Assembly: GCF_006385255.1 (NCBI RefSeq) | Contig: NZ_VFJE01000051.1 | Location: 1-64,000 of the forward strand | Origin: Flavobacterium microcysteis | Lineage (GTDB): Bacteria; Bacteroidota; Bacteroidia; Flavobacteriales; Flavobacteriaceae | Direction of reading: 5' to 3' | DNA: 64,000 bases | In this document: one piece after another, positions 1 through 6,844 of the stretch | Layout: each line of letters opens with the position of its first letter | How positions within the stretch are numbered: the stretch's first letter is position 1 | The notes under the pieces: generated by a model | Seen by the model: the letters and a program-made list of their open reading frames with translations, nothing else | Told to the model about the DNA's origin: nothing | Databases searched by the model: none | Translations under genes and position numbers: made by a program

Positions 1-57
1 AACTGCCAGGCGTGCCGGGAAGGGTTTGATGAGGGTCATGTGTCTGTATTTGTTTAA
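1..57 (+). CDS. C-terminal tail of a gene cut by the window start
   Basis: Frame 1 from the first base is open for 18 codons and stops with TAA at 55-57, giving a tail that ends GHVSVFV and contains a Cys-x-x-Cys. These bases are visibly richer in G and C than the AT-rich stretch that follows, as expected for coding DNA beside a spacer. The product cannot be named from so short a piece, and the reading frame could be chance. Confidence 0.3.
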   Translation, partial: NCQACREGFDEGHVSVFV

Positions 58-272
58 GTTAAGTCCTGTTAATTTGTATTAAAACGCAAAGAAATAAATT
101 TTTAGTATAGAAATATAACAATTCATGTAAAAAAATATATTTTTTACAAACCTAAACCTATTTGGAAATCTCCAATTACAGAAAATATGTAAAAATTGTT
201 AAGGTTTTAATAAGGGCAATGTTTAGTAAAGTCCGGCAGGTACCGCTTTTCTTGTAAGTTATATTGTCTTTA

Positions 273-310
273 GAAGCCATTAACAATGGCTTCTTTGGTT
301 TTAATTTTTT
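273..310 (+). terminator. Hairpin with T-rich tail
   Basis: GAAGCCATT (273-281) and AATGGCTTC (285-293) form a perfect 9-bp stem with a 3-nt loop, followed by a T-rich run. The element could end the transcript entering from the left edge. The rest of 58-414 is AT-rich and holds no gene I can support. Confidence 0.5.
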
Positions 311-414
311 CAAAATTTTGGAGAGAACCTTCCAACATCTGGCAATGTTGCTGTTTGTACCAGAATTAATGATTTTGGTACTATTCTTTTCAGTTATGAA
401 TTTAGATAGAAGTA

Positions 415-1743
415 TTATCTCTTCTTATAAACAACCTTTACTCCACCTTGCTCAAAAATCATTTCTTTCTTTTTAGGTACAAACACAAGTTTTAAATCTT
501 CATATTCAAATTCATTCGTTCCTTTATATTTTAGCGGAACATACGCTTGTCCGGCTCTGGAATCCTGAAAGATTAGGTTTTGACCGTCTGAGGAAATAGT
601 TACTGTTGCTTCGGTTTTCTTTGAGTGATAGGTTCCTTTTATAGCCATAAAATCCTTTTCTGAAACCTCAGCCGTTGCATTAAAATTAGCTAATTCGGGA
701 GCCTGCTTATAAAGAAACATTAACATAGAATTCATGACTTCGTCAGTGATGATATTGACGGCATTGGTTAAGGAAACAATTCCTATGTTTTCTTCAGGAA
801 AATAATAATAATCAGAAATATAATTCTCGACTCTTCCACTATGTGTATATCCCTCAGGGTTTTTAAAACTTAATTTTATGATTCCCATACCATACGTGCC
901 TCTTTCCTCTGGAAGCATTATTTTAAGGCTTTCCGGTGTAATGAGTTTACCGTTGAACAAAGCAAAAAGAAACTTGTTTAGTTCTGTTGGATTGGAAACA
1001 ATTCCGCCACTTCCCGGATGATTGGAGAAATTAGTTTTTTCATTTCGAACATACTTATCCTGGATAGAATAGGAAAGTGCCTCGTTTTTGGCTTCGTCTG
1101 TTTCAAAACTATAATAGGTATTGCGCAAATGCAATGGCTTGACAATCTTTTCGTCTAAGATTTCAGTATAGGTCTTGCCATAAATTTTCTCTAGTATAAA
1201 TCCTAATAAAGCATAATTGGTATTACTGTATTCGTAATCCGTTCCAGGCTCAAAATTGCTCTTTTGGTTGATAAAGTAATTGATGAATTCTTGCTGTGAA
1301 TGAAATTGCTGTCCCCATTGTACCTCATCGGCAATTTCGGTAAAATTGTAAATTCCCGTTCTTTGTTTTAGTAATTGTTCAATCGTTATTTTTTCTGAAT
1401 TTTTTACTTCCGGGTAATAATTGCTCAGTTTTGTGTCCAGCGTAAGCAGTTTTTCTTCTACTGCTTTTAATACTAAAACTGCCGTATAGGTTTTAGTAAT
1501 GGACCCCACACGAAATTTTGTCTCGGTTGTATTATTTGTCCTGGTATCTGCATTGGCATAACCAATCGCTTTTTTATAGATAATACTATCATTGAAAGAG
1601 ATTGCCACACTTCCCATCATTTTGTTATTAGCAGCAAGATGATCAAAATAAGCATCCAGTTTGTTTTGGGCAGTTGCAGTTTGGCCTATAATGCACAGGA
1701 AGAATAAGGTAATTGTTTTTACTTTTTTTGTTATTGGATTCAT
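415..1743 (-). CDS. Serine hydrolase, beta-lactamase/PBP4* family (PF00144-like), secreted
   Basis: About 442 residues with an N-terminal signal peptide ending near TATAQ. The class C beta-lactamase/DD-peptidase fold is indicated by the nucleophile motif S-x-x-K (SITK) about 85 residues in, and by the YSN tripeptide (YSNTNY) in the middle. Members are D-aminopeptidases, esterases or DD-peptidases, and the substrate cannot be predicted. I chose the ATG at 1743 rather than the upstream one at 1767. A perfect -7 box TACCTTTG lies at 1765-1772 on this strand, so transcription should begin downstream of 1767. The gene is divergent from the TetR gene at 1846, with an inverted repeat in the shared promoter region, so TetR control is likely. 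Confidence 0.8.
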   Translation of the reverse strand: MNPITKKVKTITLFFLCIIGQTATAQNKLDAYFDHLAANNKMMGSVAISFNDSIIYKKAIGYANADTRTNNTTETKFRVGSITKTYTAVLVLKAVEEKLLTLDTKLSNYYPEVKNSEKITIEQLLKQRTGIYNFTEIADEVQWGQQFHSQQEFINYFINQKSNFEPGTDYEYSNTNYALLGFILEKIYGKTYTEILDEKIVKPLHLRNTYYSFETDEAKNEALSYSIQDKYVRNEKTNFSNHPGSGGIVSNPTELNKFLFALFNGKLITPESLKIMLPEERGTYGMGIIKLSFKNPEGYTHSGRVENYISDYYYFPEENIGIVSLTNAVNIITDEVMNSMLMFLYKQAPELANFNATAEVSEKDFMAIKGTYHSKKTEATVTISSDGQNLIFQDSRAGQAYVPLKYKGTNEFEYEDLKLVFVPKKKEMIFEQGGVKVVYKKR

Positions 1744-1764
1744 CGTAATGGGTATATTTTTCCG

Positions 1765-1772
1765 CAAAGGTA
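1765..1772 (-). promoter_or_regulatory. -7 promoter box for the serine hydrolase
   Basis: On the minus strand this reads TACCTTTG, a perfect match to the Bacteroidota -7 consensus TAnnTTTG. It sets the start codon at 1743 and lies 10 bp from the inverted repeat at 1783-1796. Confidence 0.65.
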
Positions 1773-1782
1773 TAAAAATAAA

Positions 1783-1796
1783 ACACTAACTAGTGT
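1783..1796. promoter_or_regulatory. Probable TetR operator between divergent genes
   Basis: ACACTA-AC-TAGTGT is a perfect inverted repeat with 6-bp arms and a 2-bp centre. It sits between a TetR-family gene and a divergent serine hydrolase, roughly where the -33 element of the hydrolase promoter would be. Binding by the neighbouring TetR protein is inferred from position and symmetry. Confidence 0.55.
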
Positions 1797-1845
1797 CTAA
1801 AACTTAATCGAAATTTGCTAAATTGCAAACAGATTAATAATCGCT

Positions 1846-2484
1846 ATGAAAAGGAAAGCAGCAGCCGGCACTATCCGGAATAAAGAAAGAAGCAAAGAAA
1901 AGTTTTTGGATGCAGTGGGTCAAATCCTGGAGACAAAAGGCTACTCGGGTTTAAAAGTAAACGATATTGCCGCCACAGCCGGTGTGGATAAAAAAATGAT
2001 TTACAATTATTTTGGTGGAACAGACCAGCTTATCGATGAATACATAAGTTCACTGGATTTTTGGAGTAATGTGGATGGACAATCAACTCCTGAAATTACA
2101 GATGGAGGACAAGAATTTTCGAAACAGCTACTTACGCAACAATTTGATTATGTTTCCCATAATAAAAACCTTCAGAAAATATTACTTTGGGGTGTTGCTG
2201 AAAAACGCAATTCGTTAAGAACTATCGCAGACAATCGGGAACAAAACGGGGAACAACTTTTTAGCCAGGTTGCAGATCCGTACTTTAGCGAAAACGCAGT
2301 ACAATACAGGTCAATTATGGCAATACTAATTTCCGGAATCTATTATCTGAATATGTATAAAGGAGTGAACGCAGAAACATTTTGTGGAATCGATTTGACA
2401 AAAGAGGAGGGAACGCAACAGATTAAAGGAGCACTTGAAAAAATAATAGATCTTGTATATGAAAATCAGAATAAAAAACAATAA
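1846..2484 (+). CDS. TetR/AcrR-family transcriptional regulator
   Basis: The protein has 212 residues. Residues about 14-62 form a TetR DNA-binding domain: the helix-turn-helix reads GLKVNDIAATAGVDKKMIYN, followed by the usual YNYFGGTDQLIDEYI. The C-terminal helical ligand domain is not assignable to a subfamily. The gene is divergent from the serine hydrolase at 415-1743 and probably represses it, itself, or both through the inverted repeat at 1783-1796. A strong terminator follows at 2504-2531. The IS1595-type transposon begins 93 bp after the stop codon, so it did not break this gene. Confidence 0.85.
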   Translation: MKRKAAAGTIRNKERSKEKFLDAVGQILETKGYSGLKVNDIAATAGVDKKMIYNYFGGTDQLIDEYISSLDFWSNVDGQSTPEITDGGQEFSKQLLTQQFDYVSHNKNLQKILLWGVAEKRNSLRTIADNREQNGEQLFSQVADPYFSENAVQYRSIMAILISGIYYLNMYKGVNAETFCGIDLTKEEGTQQIKGALEKIIDLVYENQNKKQ

Positions 2485-2503
2485 TCTTCAATCGAGTTTG
2501 AAA

Positions 2504-2531
2504 TAAAAAAGAGGCACTTGGCCTCTTTTTT
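2504..2531 (+). terminator. Rho-independent terminator after the TetR gene
   Basis: AAAAGAGGC and GCCTCTTTT form a stem around a 4-5-nt loop with a T run. The same GAGGC-type stem is used after the genes at 19282 and 24668. Confidence 0.8.
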
Positions 2532-2568
2532 AATAATCTGTAATTGCATGTCCAATTACATACAGTAA

Positions 2569-2576
2569 TAATTTTT
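2569..2576 (+). repeat. Left target-site duplication of the large transposon
   Basis: TAATTTTT directly precedes the left inverted repeat and is repeated exactly at 6869-6876 after the right one. An 8-bp duplication is what the IS1595 family produces. Confidence 0.85.
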
Positions 2577-2600
2577 GGTGACTATGTAGCAGTTTACACT
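2577..2600 (+). repeat. Left terminal inverted repeat of element A
   Basis: It begins GGTGACTATG and ends AGTTTACACT. It matches the reverse complement of 6845-6868 at 20 of 24 positions, and the inner ten bases recur in the left end of element B (32804-32813). Confidence 0.85.
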
Positions 2601-2606
2601 AAAAGT

Positions 2607-3077
2607 CTATTTAATATTAAGGTCTTTATATAAAATCTCAATCACTTTGTTAACTTCAATTGTCATTTCCACATAAGGTGGCTTTTGAATTTTGAAATTT
2701 TCCTGTAATGCAGTAAGCTGAAAACTACACATAAAATGTATTTTACCTACTAAGTCCATAATTGCTTGCCTACTCTTTTTATTCAAGTAAATACTATTGC
2801 GTATATAAGCATTGTTTAACAAACTAACTGTTTCCAAAGACCCTTTTGAATCAGGATTGCTTTCAAGAAACTCACTATCATATACGTTTGATTCTAATTC
2901 AAATTTATAGTCAGTAAGTATTTTATAGATTTCTTGAAATGCTGGAATCTTGTGTTGATAGAGTAGTTCTATACGCTTTGAACGATTTGAAAGAGTATGA
3001 CTAACAATACCTACTATTACACCACTAAAGATTGGTGAAGCTATTGCTAGCCATTTAAAAAGTTCTGAATTATCCAT
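2607..3077 (-). CDS. Hypothetical small membrane-anchored protein (transposon cargo)
   Basis: The protein has 156 residues. A single N-terminal transmembrane segment covers residues about 8-28 (LAIASPIFSGVIVGIV). A mostly helical hydrophilic domain follows, starting with basic SNRSKR just after the membrane, which suggests a cytosolic C-terminus. I do not recognise the family. The gene is the last of the leftward cargo genes in element A, with its stop codon 7 bp from the left inverted repeat. An inner sequence resembling that repeat (3116-3141) separates it from the next gene, so it may have been added later than the others. Confidence 0.6.
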   Translation of the reverse strand: MDNSELFKWLAIASPIFSGVIVGIVSHTLSNRSKRIELLYQHKIPAFQEIYKILTDYKFELESNVYDSEFLESNPDSKGSLETVSLLNNAYIRNSIYLNKKSRQAIMDLVGKIHFMCSFQLTALQENFKIQKPPYVEMTIEVNKVIEILYKDLNIK

Positions 3078-3115
3078 TATTTATTGAAAAATTTAGGTAA
3101 GTATACCATTTTTAC

Positions 3116-3141
3116 GGTAAAACAAAATATTAATTTACACT
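3116..3141 (+). repeat. Inner sequence resembling the transposon end
   Basis: This 26-bp stretch starts GGTAA and ends TTTACACT, like the two outer ends of element A (GGTAA.../...TTTACACT, 24 bp). The middle does not match and the DNA is AT-rich, so this is a weak candidate for an older, internal left end. Confidence 0.3.
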
Positions 3142-3592
3142 AAGTAGAGGTAGAATCTTTTATAATGTCCCTTAAAATACATGCCTTTTCATAATTTTCA
3201 TTATCTACTTCTTTATTAAGTAGTTTTTGAATCTCATCTGTTTCAATAGGAATATCACTAAAAATTAGAGTAAGAAATGTTCCAGATTGATAATCCGATA
3301 ATTTAGAAACTATTTGATTTGAAGGATATTTGTCGCCTCCTAAAGAATCCATATTCAGCCTATAGGTTTTGCCCAAATAGCTTATATGCCAATTTACATC
3401 ACCAGAACCAAAAGATTCTCTAAAACTTTTGCAGTCTTTACATGCATATGAATGCCTCACCCAATCAATATTATTAAGTTCTATTATTACATATGGTATA
3501 TCTTCATAGTGTCTAGGCAATAACTGTACGTCAACATCTAAATCATCTATTGTTATTTTGGAGTTTGTTTTATTGTTGAATATTTCTATCAT
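3140..3592 (-). CDS. Hypothetical protein with C-terminal UVR motif (transposon cargo)
   Basis: The protein has 150 residues, no signal peptide and no membrane segment. The C-terminal 25 residues contain LNKEVDNENYEKACILRDII, a good match to the UVR motif known from UvrB, UvrC and McsA, where it mediates protein-protein contacts. A single C-x-x-C (CKDC) lies near residue 52, with a third Cys missing, so metal binding is uncertain. The first 120 residues are not recognised. It lies 31 bp downstream of the HEPN-like gene on the same strand, so the two are probably co-transcribed. Confidence 0.6.
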   Translation of the reverse strand: MIEIFNNKTNSKITIDDLDVDVQLLPRHYEDIPYVIIELNNIDWVRHSYACKDCKSFRESFGSGDVNWHISYLGKTYRLNMDSLGGDKYPSNQIVSKLSDYQSGTFLTLIFSDIPIETDEIQKLLNKEVDNENYEKACILRDIIKDSTST

Positions 3593-3623
3593 GATTTTAT
3601 TTTACGTTGGTTACACCAGATTT

Positions 3624-4259
3624 TTAATTATTGTCTGATTTTAAGTTATTGATAAACTTCATGCTTTCGGTTTCATTTCTTTGAAAATTTATTGCATCAA
3701 GAACATCTATTGCCCATTTAGGTTGAGTATAATCCTCTGAGTATTCATCAAAATCATGCCTATATGAATGAGTTAGAATAATTTGTTTTGCTATCTCTAG
3801 CAATTCAGAAAGTATAGATAAATCGTTTAAATGAAATTTATGCCTATCACTATGACTTAAATCTTTATGTCCAATTTCTTTATCACGAACTGTTAACAGG
3901 TAATTTACCTTTTCTTGATTGTCTTCTAAAGTTTTGGATATAGAATTGAATTTTTCTTCTTCTATATCGTTTTTGTATTTGTGTATGTTATAGTAGAAAT
4001 TAAGTTGACTGTTGAAACCTTTATACATTCTTTCTATATCCTCATTTGGACTCGGCTTGATAAATAACTTACACAAATCAATTATTACTGTTTCTCTAAA
4101 AGCATACATAGATTCACGAATAAATCTGCTGTAGGTAGCAGGATTATTCAATTCATACTGATTTTTGAGATATTTGAGTGTGCTAAATCGATAATTCGCT
4201 ATATAAACAATTATTGATTGATGCTCCCATATTTCCTCATAAGTGTATTCTTTTTTCAT
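3624..4259 (-). CDS. AbiU2/HEPN-like protein (transposon cargo)
   Basis: The protein has 211 residues, all helical in appearance. Near residue 125 is RDKEIGH followed by KD, which fits the R-x(4-6)-H motif of HEPN nucleases and the R-D-K-x-x-x-H signature of AbiU2-type HEPN proteins. An earlier conserved-looking block (RETVIIDLCKLF) also resembles that family. HEPN proteins are commonly RNases in toxin-antitoxin or phage-abortive systems. A defence or toxin role is therefore plausible, but it is inferred. No obvious antitoxin is fused; the UVR-motif gene 31 bp downstream is the nearest partner. The gene starts 106 bp left of a small + strand ORF and is the first of the leftward cargo group. 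Confidence 0.5.
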   Translation of the reverse strand: MKKEYTYEEIWEHQSIIVYIANYRFSTLKYLKNQYELNNPATYSRFIRESMYAFRETVIIDLCKLFIKPSPNEDIERMYKGFNSQLNFYYNIHKYKNDIEEEKFNSISKTLEDNQEKVNYLLTVRDKEIGHKDLSHSDRHKFHLNDLSILSELLEIAKQIILTHSYRHDFDEYSEDYTQPKWAIDVLDAINFQRNETESMKFINNLKSDNN

Positions 4260-4325
4260 AAAAACAAATTTTTGCTAAGCTACAAATAATATAGTTTCGT
4301 TGCTAAATCACTCATTATTAACAAC

Positions 4326-4356
4326 AAAAGCCACCCGTAATTGGAGTGGCTTTTTT
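4326..4356. terminator. Bidirectional terminator inside element A
   Basis: AAAAGCCAC (4326-4334) pairs with GTGGCTTTT (4346-4354), with T runs readable on either strand. It probably ends the leftward transcript of the gene pair at 4480-5304 and isolates it from the next cargo genes. Confidence 0.6.
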
Positions 4357-4370
4357 AATACTTTAAAATT

Positions 4371-4559
4371 ATGGAACTCTTAACTATTAATGGTTTACAT
4401 GATATTACTGAATTCCTTTTAGACACTAAAGTAAAAGTACAACAATTAAAAGCTTTAGGAGTTGAGGTAGAATTCAGTTTTAATCTTGATTCTCTCTCCT
4501 TGCTTCCCGTTGAGATATTATCTCATTCACTAGTTTGGAAAAAGAAAGATATGGAGTAA
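4371..4559 (+). CDS. Doubtful small ORF
   Basis: The 62 codons start with MELLTINGLHDITEFLL and are hydrophilic and helical. The last third overlaps the 3' end of the oppositely oriented gene at 4480-4809. Having both genes coding on opposite strands over 80 bp is unlikely but possible at gene ends. No clear promoter or Shine-Dalgarno sequence is visible. I keep it because its first 40 residues look protein-like. Confidence 0.25.
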   Translation: MELLTINGLHDITEFLLDTKVKVQQLKALGVEVEFSFNLDSLSLLPVEILSHSLVWKKKDME

Positions 4560-4809
4560 ATATTTGATACAGTTGTGCAAGTCTTGCAGCTCTAACCTCT
4601 AGCGAGCTATTTACATTTGGATAGTACAAATTTAGGGCTGTCTCTAAATCTGATTTAAGTCTATTGCCACTAGCAGTTAATGAATCAATAAATTTACCAA
4701 ATTCTAGGTCTGAAATGCTCTTAACTTCATCTGTGTATTGTTCGCTAATTCGTTTAATTAAAGCTTCTAATTCTTCTGGTGTACGTGTTTGTTCAATTTT
4801 AATATCCAT
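4480..4809 (-). CDS. Hypothetical cytosolic partner of the secreted cargo protein
   Basis: The protein has 109 residues, is rich in Glu, Lys and Ser, and has no signal peptide. It starts 6 bp after the stop of the secreted protein at 4816-5304, so the two form a tight operon. The same order (signal-peptide protein, then a small soluble protein after a few bases) occurs at 26007-26649 in the tRNA-Arg island. The two small proteins can be aligned loosely: QY, then D-x-x-F, then S at similar spacings. The function is unknown. A secreted effector with a cytosolic immunity or chaperone partner is one possibility, but nothing in the sequence proves it. Confidence 0.55.
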   Translation of the reverse strand: MDIKIEQTRTPEELEALIKRISEQYTDEVKSISDLEFGKFIDSLTASGNRLKSDLETALNLYYPNVNSSLEVRAARLAQLYQIFTPYLSFSKLVNEIISQREARRENQD

Positions 4810-4815
4810 AAATAT

Positions 4816-5304
4816 CTATTCGGTTTCTTGTTTGATTGCTTTGTTTATCTCATTATACATCCAATTGATGACGTTATTTGTTGTTGTTGAGTTTGAATAA
4901 TTATACTTAGAGGCGTTCAGATTGTTCAGTATTATGTCAAACCTTTCTGATATTCGTTCTTTGGCACTCTCATTTATCTCTAGACTCATGATTTTATCGG
5001 CTATGTCTTCTATAGCATTTTGGATTTTCTGCACATTTGCATCATATCTACCTTGCTTTGTAGCCAGAGCCTGATTTACTCGGTTGTGATTGATAGGCTG
5101 GACATATGTACTCTGCTGTTTCTGTGGAACTTCGTAATATTTCCAAGACTTGTCCAGATTGTCATAAAATTGATAACCAACCATGTTACCACGACTGTCA
5201 AAATACTCATACCTGTTGTTTACGCTGTTGTATTTCTTTGTAAGGGTCTGTGATACACCTGCTAAGGTATAAAATAAGAGGATAAATAGGAGAATTTTTT
5301 TCAT
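4816..5304 (-). CDS. Secreted hypothetical protein, first gene after the structured RNA
   Basis: The protein has 162 residues with a clear signal peptide (MKKILLFILLFYTLAGVSQT). The mature part has a Tyr-rich segment followed by a helical C-terminal half. The segment Y-V-x-P-x4-RV-x-QA...RYDANVQKIQNAIEDI matches the protein at 26007-26387 (Y-I-x-P-x4-RV-x-V...RYLANKKLCQDLENEI), so the two are paralogues. The start codon lies about 20 nt after the last conserved helix of the structured RNA at 5323-5534. In element B the RNA likewise precedes a cargo gene, so this RNA probably forms the mRNA leader. Confidence 0.65.
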   Translation of the reverse strand: MKKILLFILLFYTLAGVSQTLTKKYNSVNNRYEYFDSRGNMVGYQFYDNLDKSWKYYEVPQKQQSTYVQPINHNRVNQALATKQGRYDANVQKIQNAIEDIADKIMSLEINESAKERISERFDIILNNLNASKYNYSNSTTTNNVINWMYNEINKAIKQETE

Positions 5305-5322
5305 AAGTGAAATTGTTTAATT

Positions 5323-5534
5323 CCACCCAAACCCTAAGTAGATTATTGGTTATTCAAAACAAAAAAGCGTGGGTTTGTAACTATATCCCACCTTTAGAGG
5401 CTCTGGTAAACCTTACGTAATGGAATAAGTACACCCACGCCTAAGCATGAGCGTAGAACTTATTACCTGTTACGTGTTTGAAATTTACCAGATTTCCTAA
5501 ATGACAGAGTAATAGCTAACGCTAACTAATATTT
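5323..5534 (-). ncRNA. Conserved structured RNA / leader, copy A
   Basis: Copy A reads leftward, divergent from the transposase. Nested helices on + strand coordinates are 5484-5491 with 5403-5410 (CTGGTAAA/TTTACCAG), 5470-5475 with 5415-5420 (ACGTAA/TTACGT), 5458-5464 with 5424-5430 (AATAAGT/ACTTATT), 5451-5454 with 5437-5440 (ACGC/GCGT), and a 3' helix 5371-5377 with 5328-5334 (CAAACCC/GGGTTTG). Copy B at 34145-34341 keeps every helix. One helix changes on both sides (ACGACA/TGTCGT), which is compensatory evidence for pairing. Both copies also keep long stretches of unpaired sequence, so there may be a ligand or protein. The RNA lies between a TAnnTTTG promoter and a cargo start codon. Confidence 0.75.
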
Positions 5535-5540
5535 TCTGCT

Positions 5541-5548
5541 CAAATATA
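5541..5548 (-). promoter_or_regulatory. -7 promoter box for structured RNA copy A
   Basis: On the minus strand this reads TATATTTG, a perfect TAnnTTTG box. It places the RNA 5' end near 5534, immediately before the conserved block. Confidence 0.6.
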
Positions 5549-5635
5549 CTGAAATTTTAGGATAATTTTATAGTAGCTGTCAGCACTAGATTGAAGGATT
5601 TTTCGTAACTTGTAAGTTGAAAAAATTCCTAAGTC

Positions 5636-6568
5636 ATGGTGTTTGATACTAACATAAAGTCGATGTTCGATTTGCAGAAAGCCTTTCCAAATGAGCAGGC
5701 TTGTATTGATTATTTGGAGCATATTATCTGGGCAGGAACTCCTGTAAGCCCTTTCGATTCTGAAAGCAAGGTTTATAAATGTGCTGACAATCAATACAAA
5801 TGCTGTAACACTGGCAAGAGGTTCAATATCAAGACAGGAACGTTTTTGGAAAACACCAAGCTACCGTTACAGAAGTGGCTGCTTTGTATATGGATTTTAA
5901 CCATAGCGAATAAAGGGGTATCATCTATACAGCTCTCCAAAATGCTAGGAATTACACAGAAAAGTGCTTGGTTTATGGCTCACAGGGTTAGAGCTGTTTT
6001 TGGAATTGAAAATTATAATGAGCTGGAAGGTGAAATCGAAATTGATGAGAGTTATTTTTCGGGAAAGAATAAGAACCGCCATGCCAAAAATAAAATTCCA
6101 AACTCGCAAGGTAGGGCAATAAATTGTAAAACAACACCTGTATTTGGAATGGTTCAGAGAGGAGGCAAATTGAACGCATTTGTTGTAAGTAATGTAAAAA
6201 AGGATTCTTTACAGCCAATCATTAGGAGGTTTGTAAAGAGCAACACAAGGGTTATTTCTGATGAATGGGTTAGTTATTCTGGGCTTAATTCTCAATATAA
6301 TCACGATATTGTTAATCATGGTAGAAAAGAATATGTAAATTTGGACGATAATACCATGCACACCAACACAATCGAGGGAGTGTGGGGTATTATGAAAAGG
6401 TCATATAACGGCATATACAACTGGTGGAGCAAAAAGCATATGCAAAAATATGTAGACGAGTTCGTATACCGCTATAACATGAGAAAGCATCCCGATAGCG
6501 ACAAGTTCAACTGGCTTTTGGCTAATGCGGGAGTCAGCAGGACAAAATATAAAGATTTGATAAAATGA
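5636..6568 (+). CDS. IS1595-family transposase (element A)
   Basis: The protein has 310 residues, the usual size. Residues 30-65 resemble the family's N-terminal zinc-ribbon region, with Cys at 49, 56 and 57, though the four-cysteine set is incomplete. A helix-turn-helix follows at about 96-119 (SSIQLSKMLGITQKSAWFMA). The DDE catalytic domain has EIDESYFSGK (Asp137), VISDEW (Asp209) and NTIEGVWG (Glu247). It ends with the family's YVDEFVYRYNMRKH block. The frame is intact. It is about 55-60 percent similar by eye to the transposase at 33039-33974. The ORF2 start codon overlaps its stop codon (ATGA), indicating translational coupling. Confidence 0.92.
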   Translation: MVFDTNIKSMFDLQKAFPNEQACIDYLEHIIWAGTPVSPFDSESKVYKCADNQYKCCNTGKRFNIKTGTFLENTKLPLQKWLLCIWILTIANKGVSSIQLSKMLGITQKSAWFMAHRVRAVFGIENYNELEGEIEIDESYFSGKNKNRHAKNKIPNSQGRAINCKTTPVFGMVQRGGKLNAFVVSNVKKDSLQPIIRRFVKSNTRVISDEWVSYSGLNSQYNHDIVNHGRKEYVNLDDNTMHTNTIEGVWGIMKRSYNGIYNWWSKKHMQKYVDEFVYRYNMRKHPDSDKFNWLLANAGVSRTKYKDLIK

Positions 6569-6804
6569 AACCTACTTTTATAGAATTAATGGCTGGAAAT
6601 ATAACATGGGTAATCCATGAAGGAGAGCATTACTTCGTAGTAAACGAGATAAGGCAGAAGTATGCCGATTTAAAGTTTCCTCCCGACAAGATGGTAAAGC
6701 TGCCAGTTGGAGGGTTCATGGTAAACGTAATCAAGGCAGAAGACATAGAAGAAATGACCGAATTTGACAAGAACGTGGTCAAGTTCATGAAGCACAAAAA
6801 ATAA
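6565..6804 (+). CDS. Conserved ORF2 of the IS1595-type element (copy A)
   Basis: The protein has 79 residues, no signal peptide and no membrane segment. It overlaps the transposase stop by 4 bp. It is homologous to the 78-residue protein at 32821-33057: both share YF-x-V-x-EI near the middle, a KF-x(3)-K/N segment, and an end reading E-x-MT-x-FD followed by a KF and a Lys-rich tail. Its presence in the same place in two diverged elements argues for a role tied to transposition, such as a transposase partner or regulator. No catalytic motif is visible. A terminator follows at 6804-6829. Confidence 0.7.
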   Translation: MKPTFIELMAGNITWVIHEGEHYFVVNEIRQKYADLKFPPDKMVKLPVGGFMVNVIKAEDIEEMTEFDKNVVKFMKHKK

Positions 6805-6829
6805 AGCCCCTTTCGTTAGTGAGGGGCTT
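6804..6829 (+). terminator. Terminator after transposase/ORF2
   Basis: AAGCCCCT and AGGGGCTT form an 8-bp stem with a 10-nt loop, followed by a T/A-rich run. It ends transcription just inside the right end of element A. Confidence 0.75.
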
Positions 6830-6844
6830 ATTTATTAACCGACC

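Noticed and set aside
264..476. A 70-codon + strand ORF
   Set aside because: It contains the hairpin at 273-293 and then runs into the end of the serine hydrolase on the other strand.
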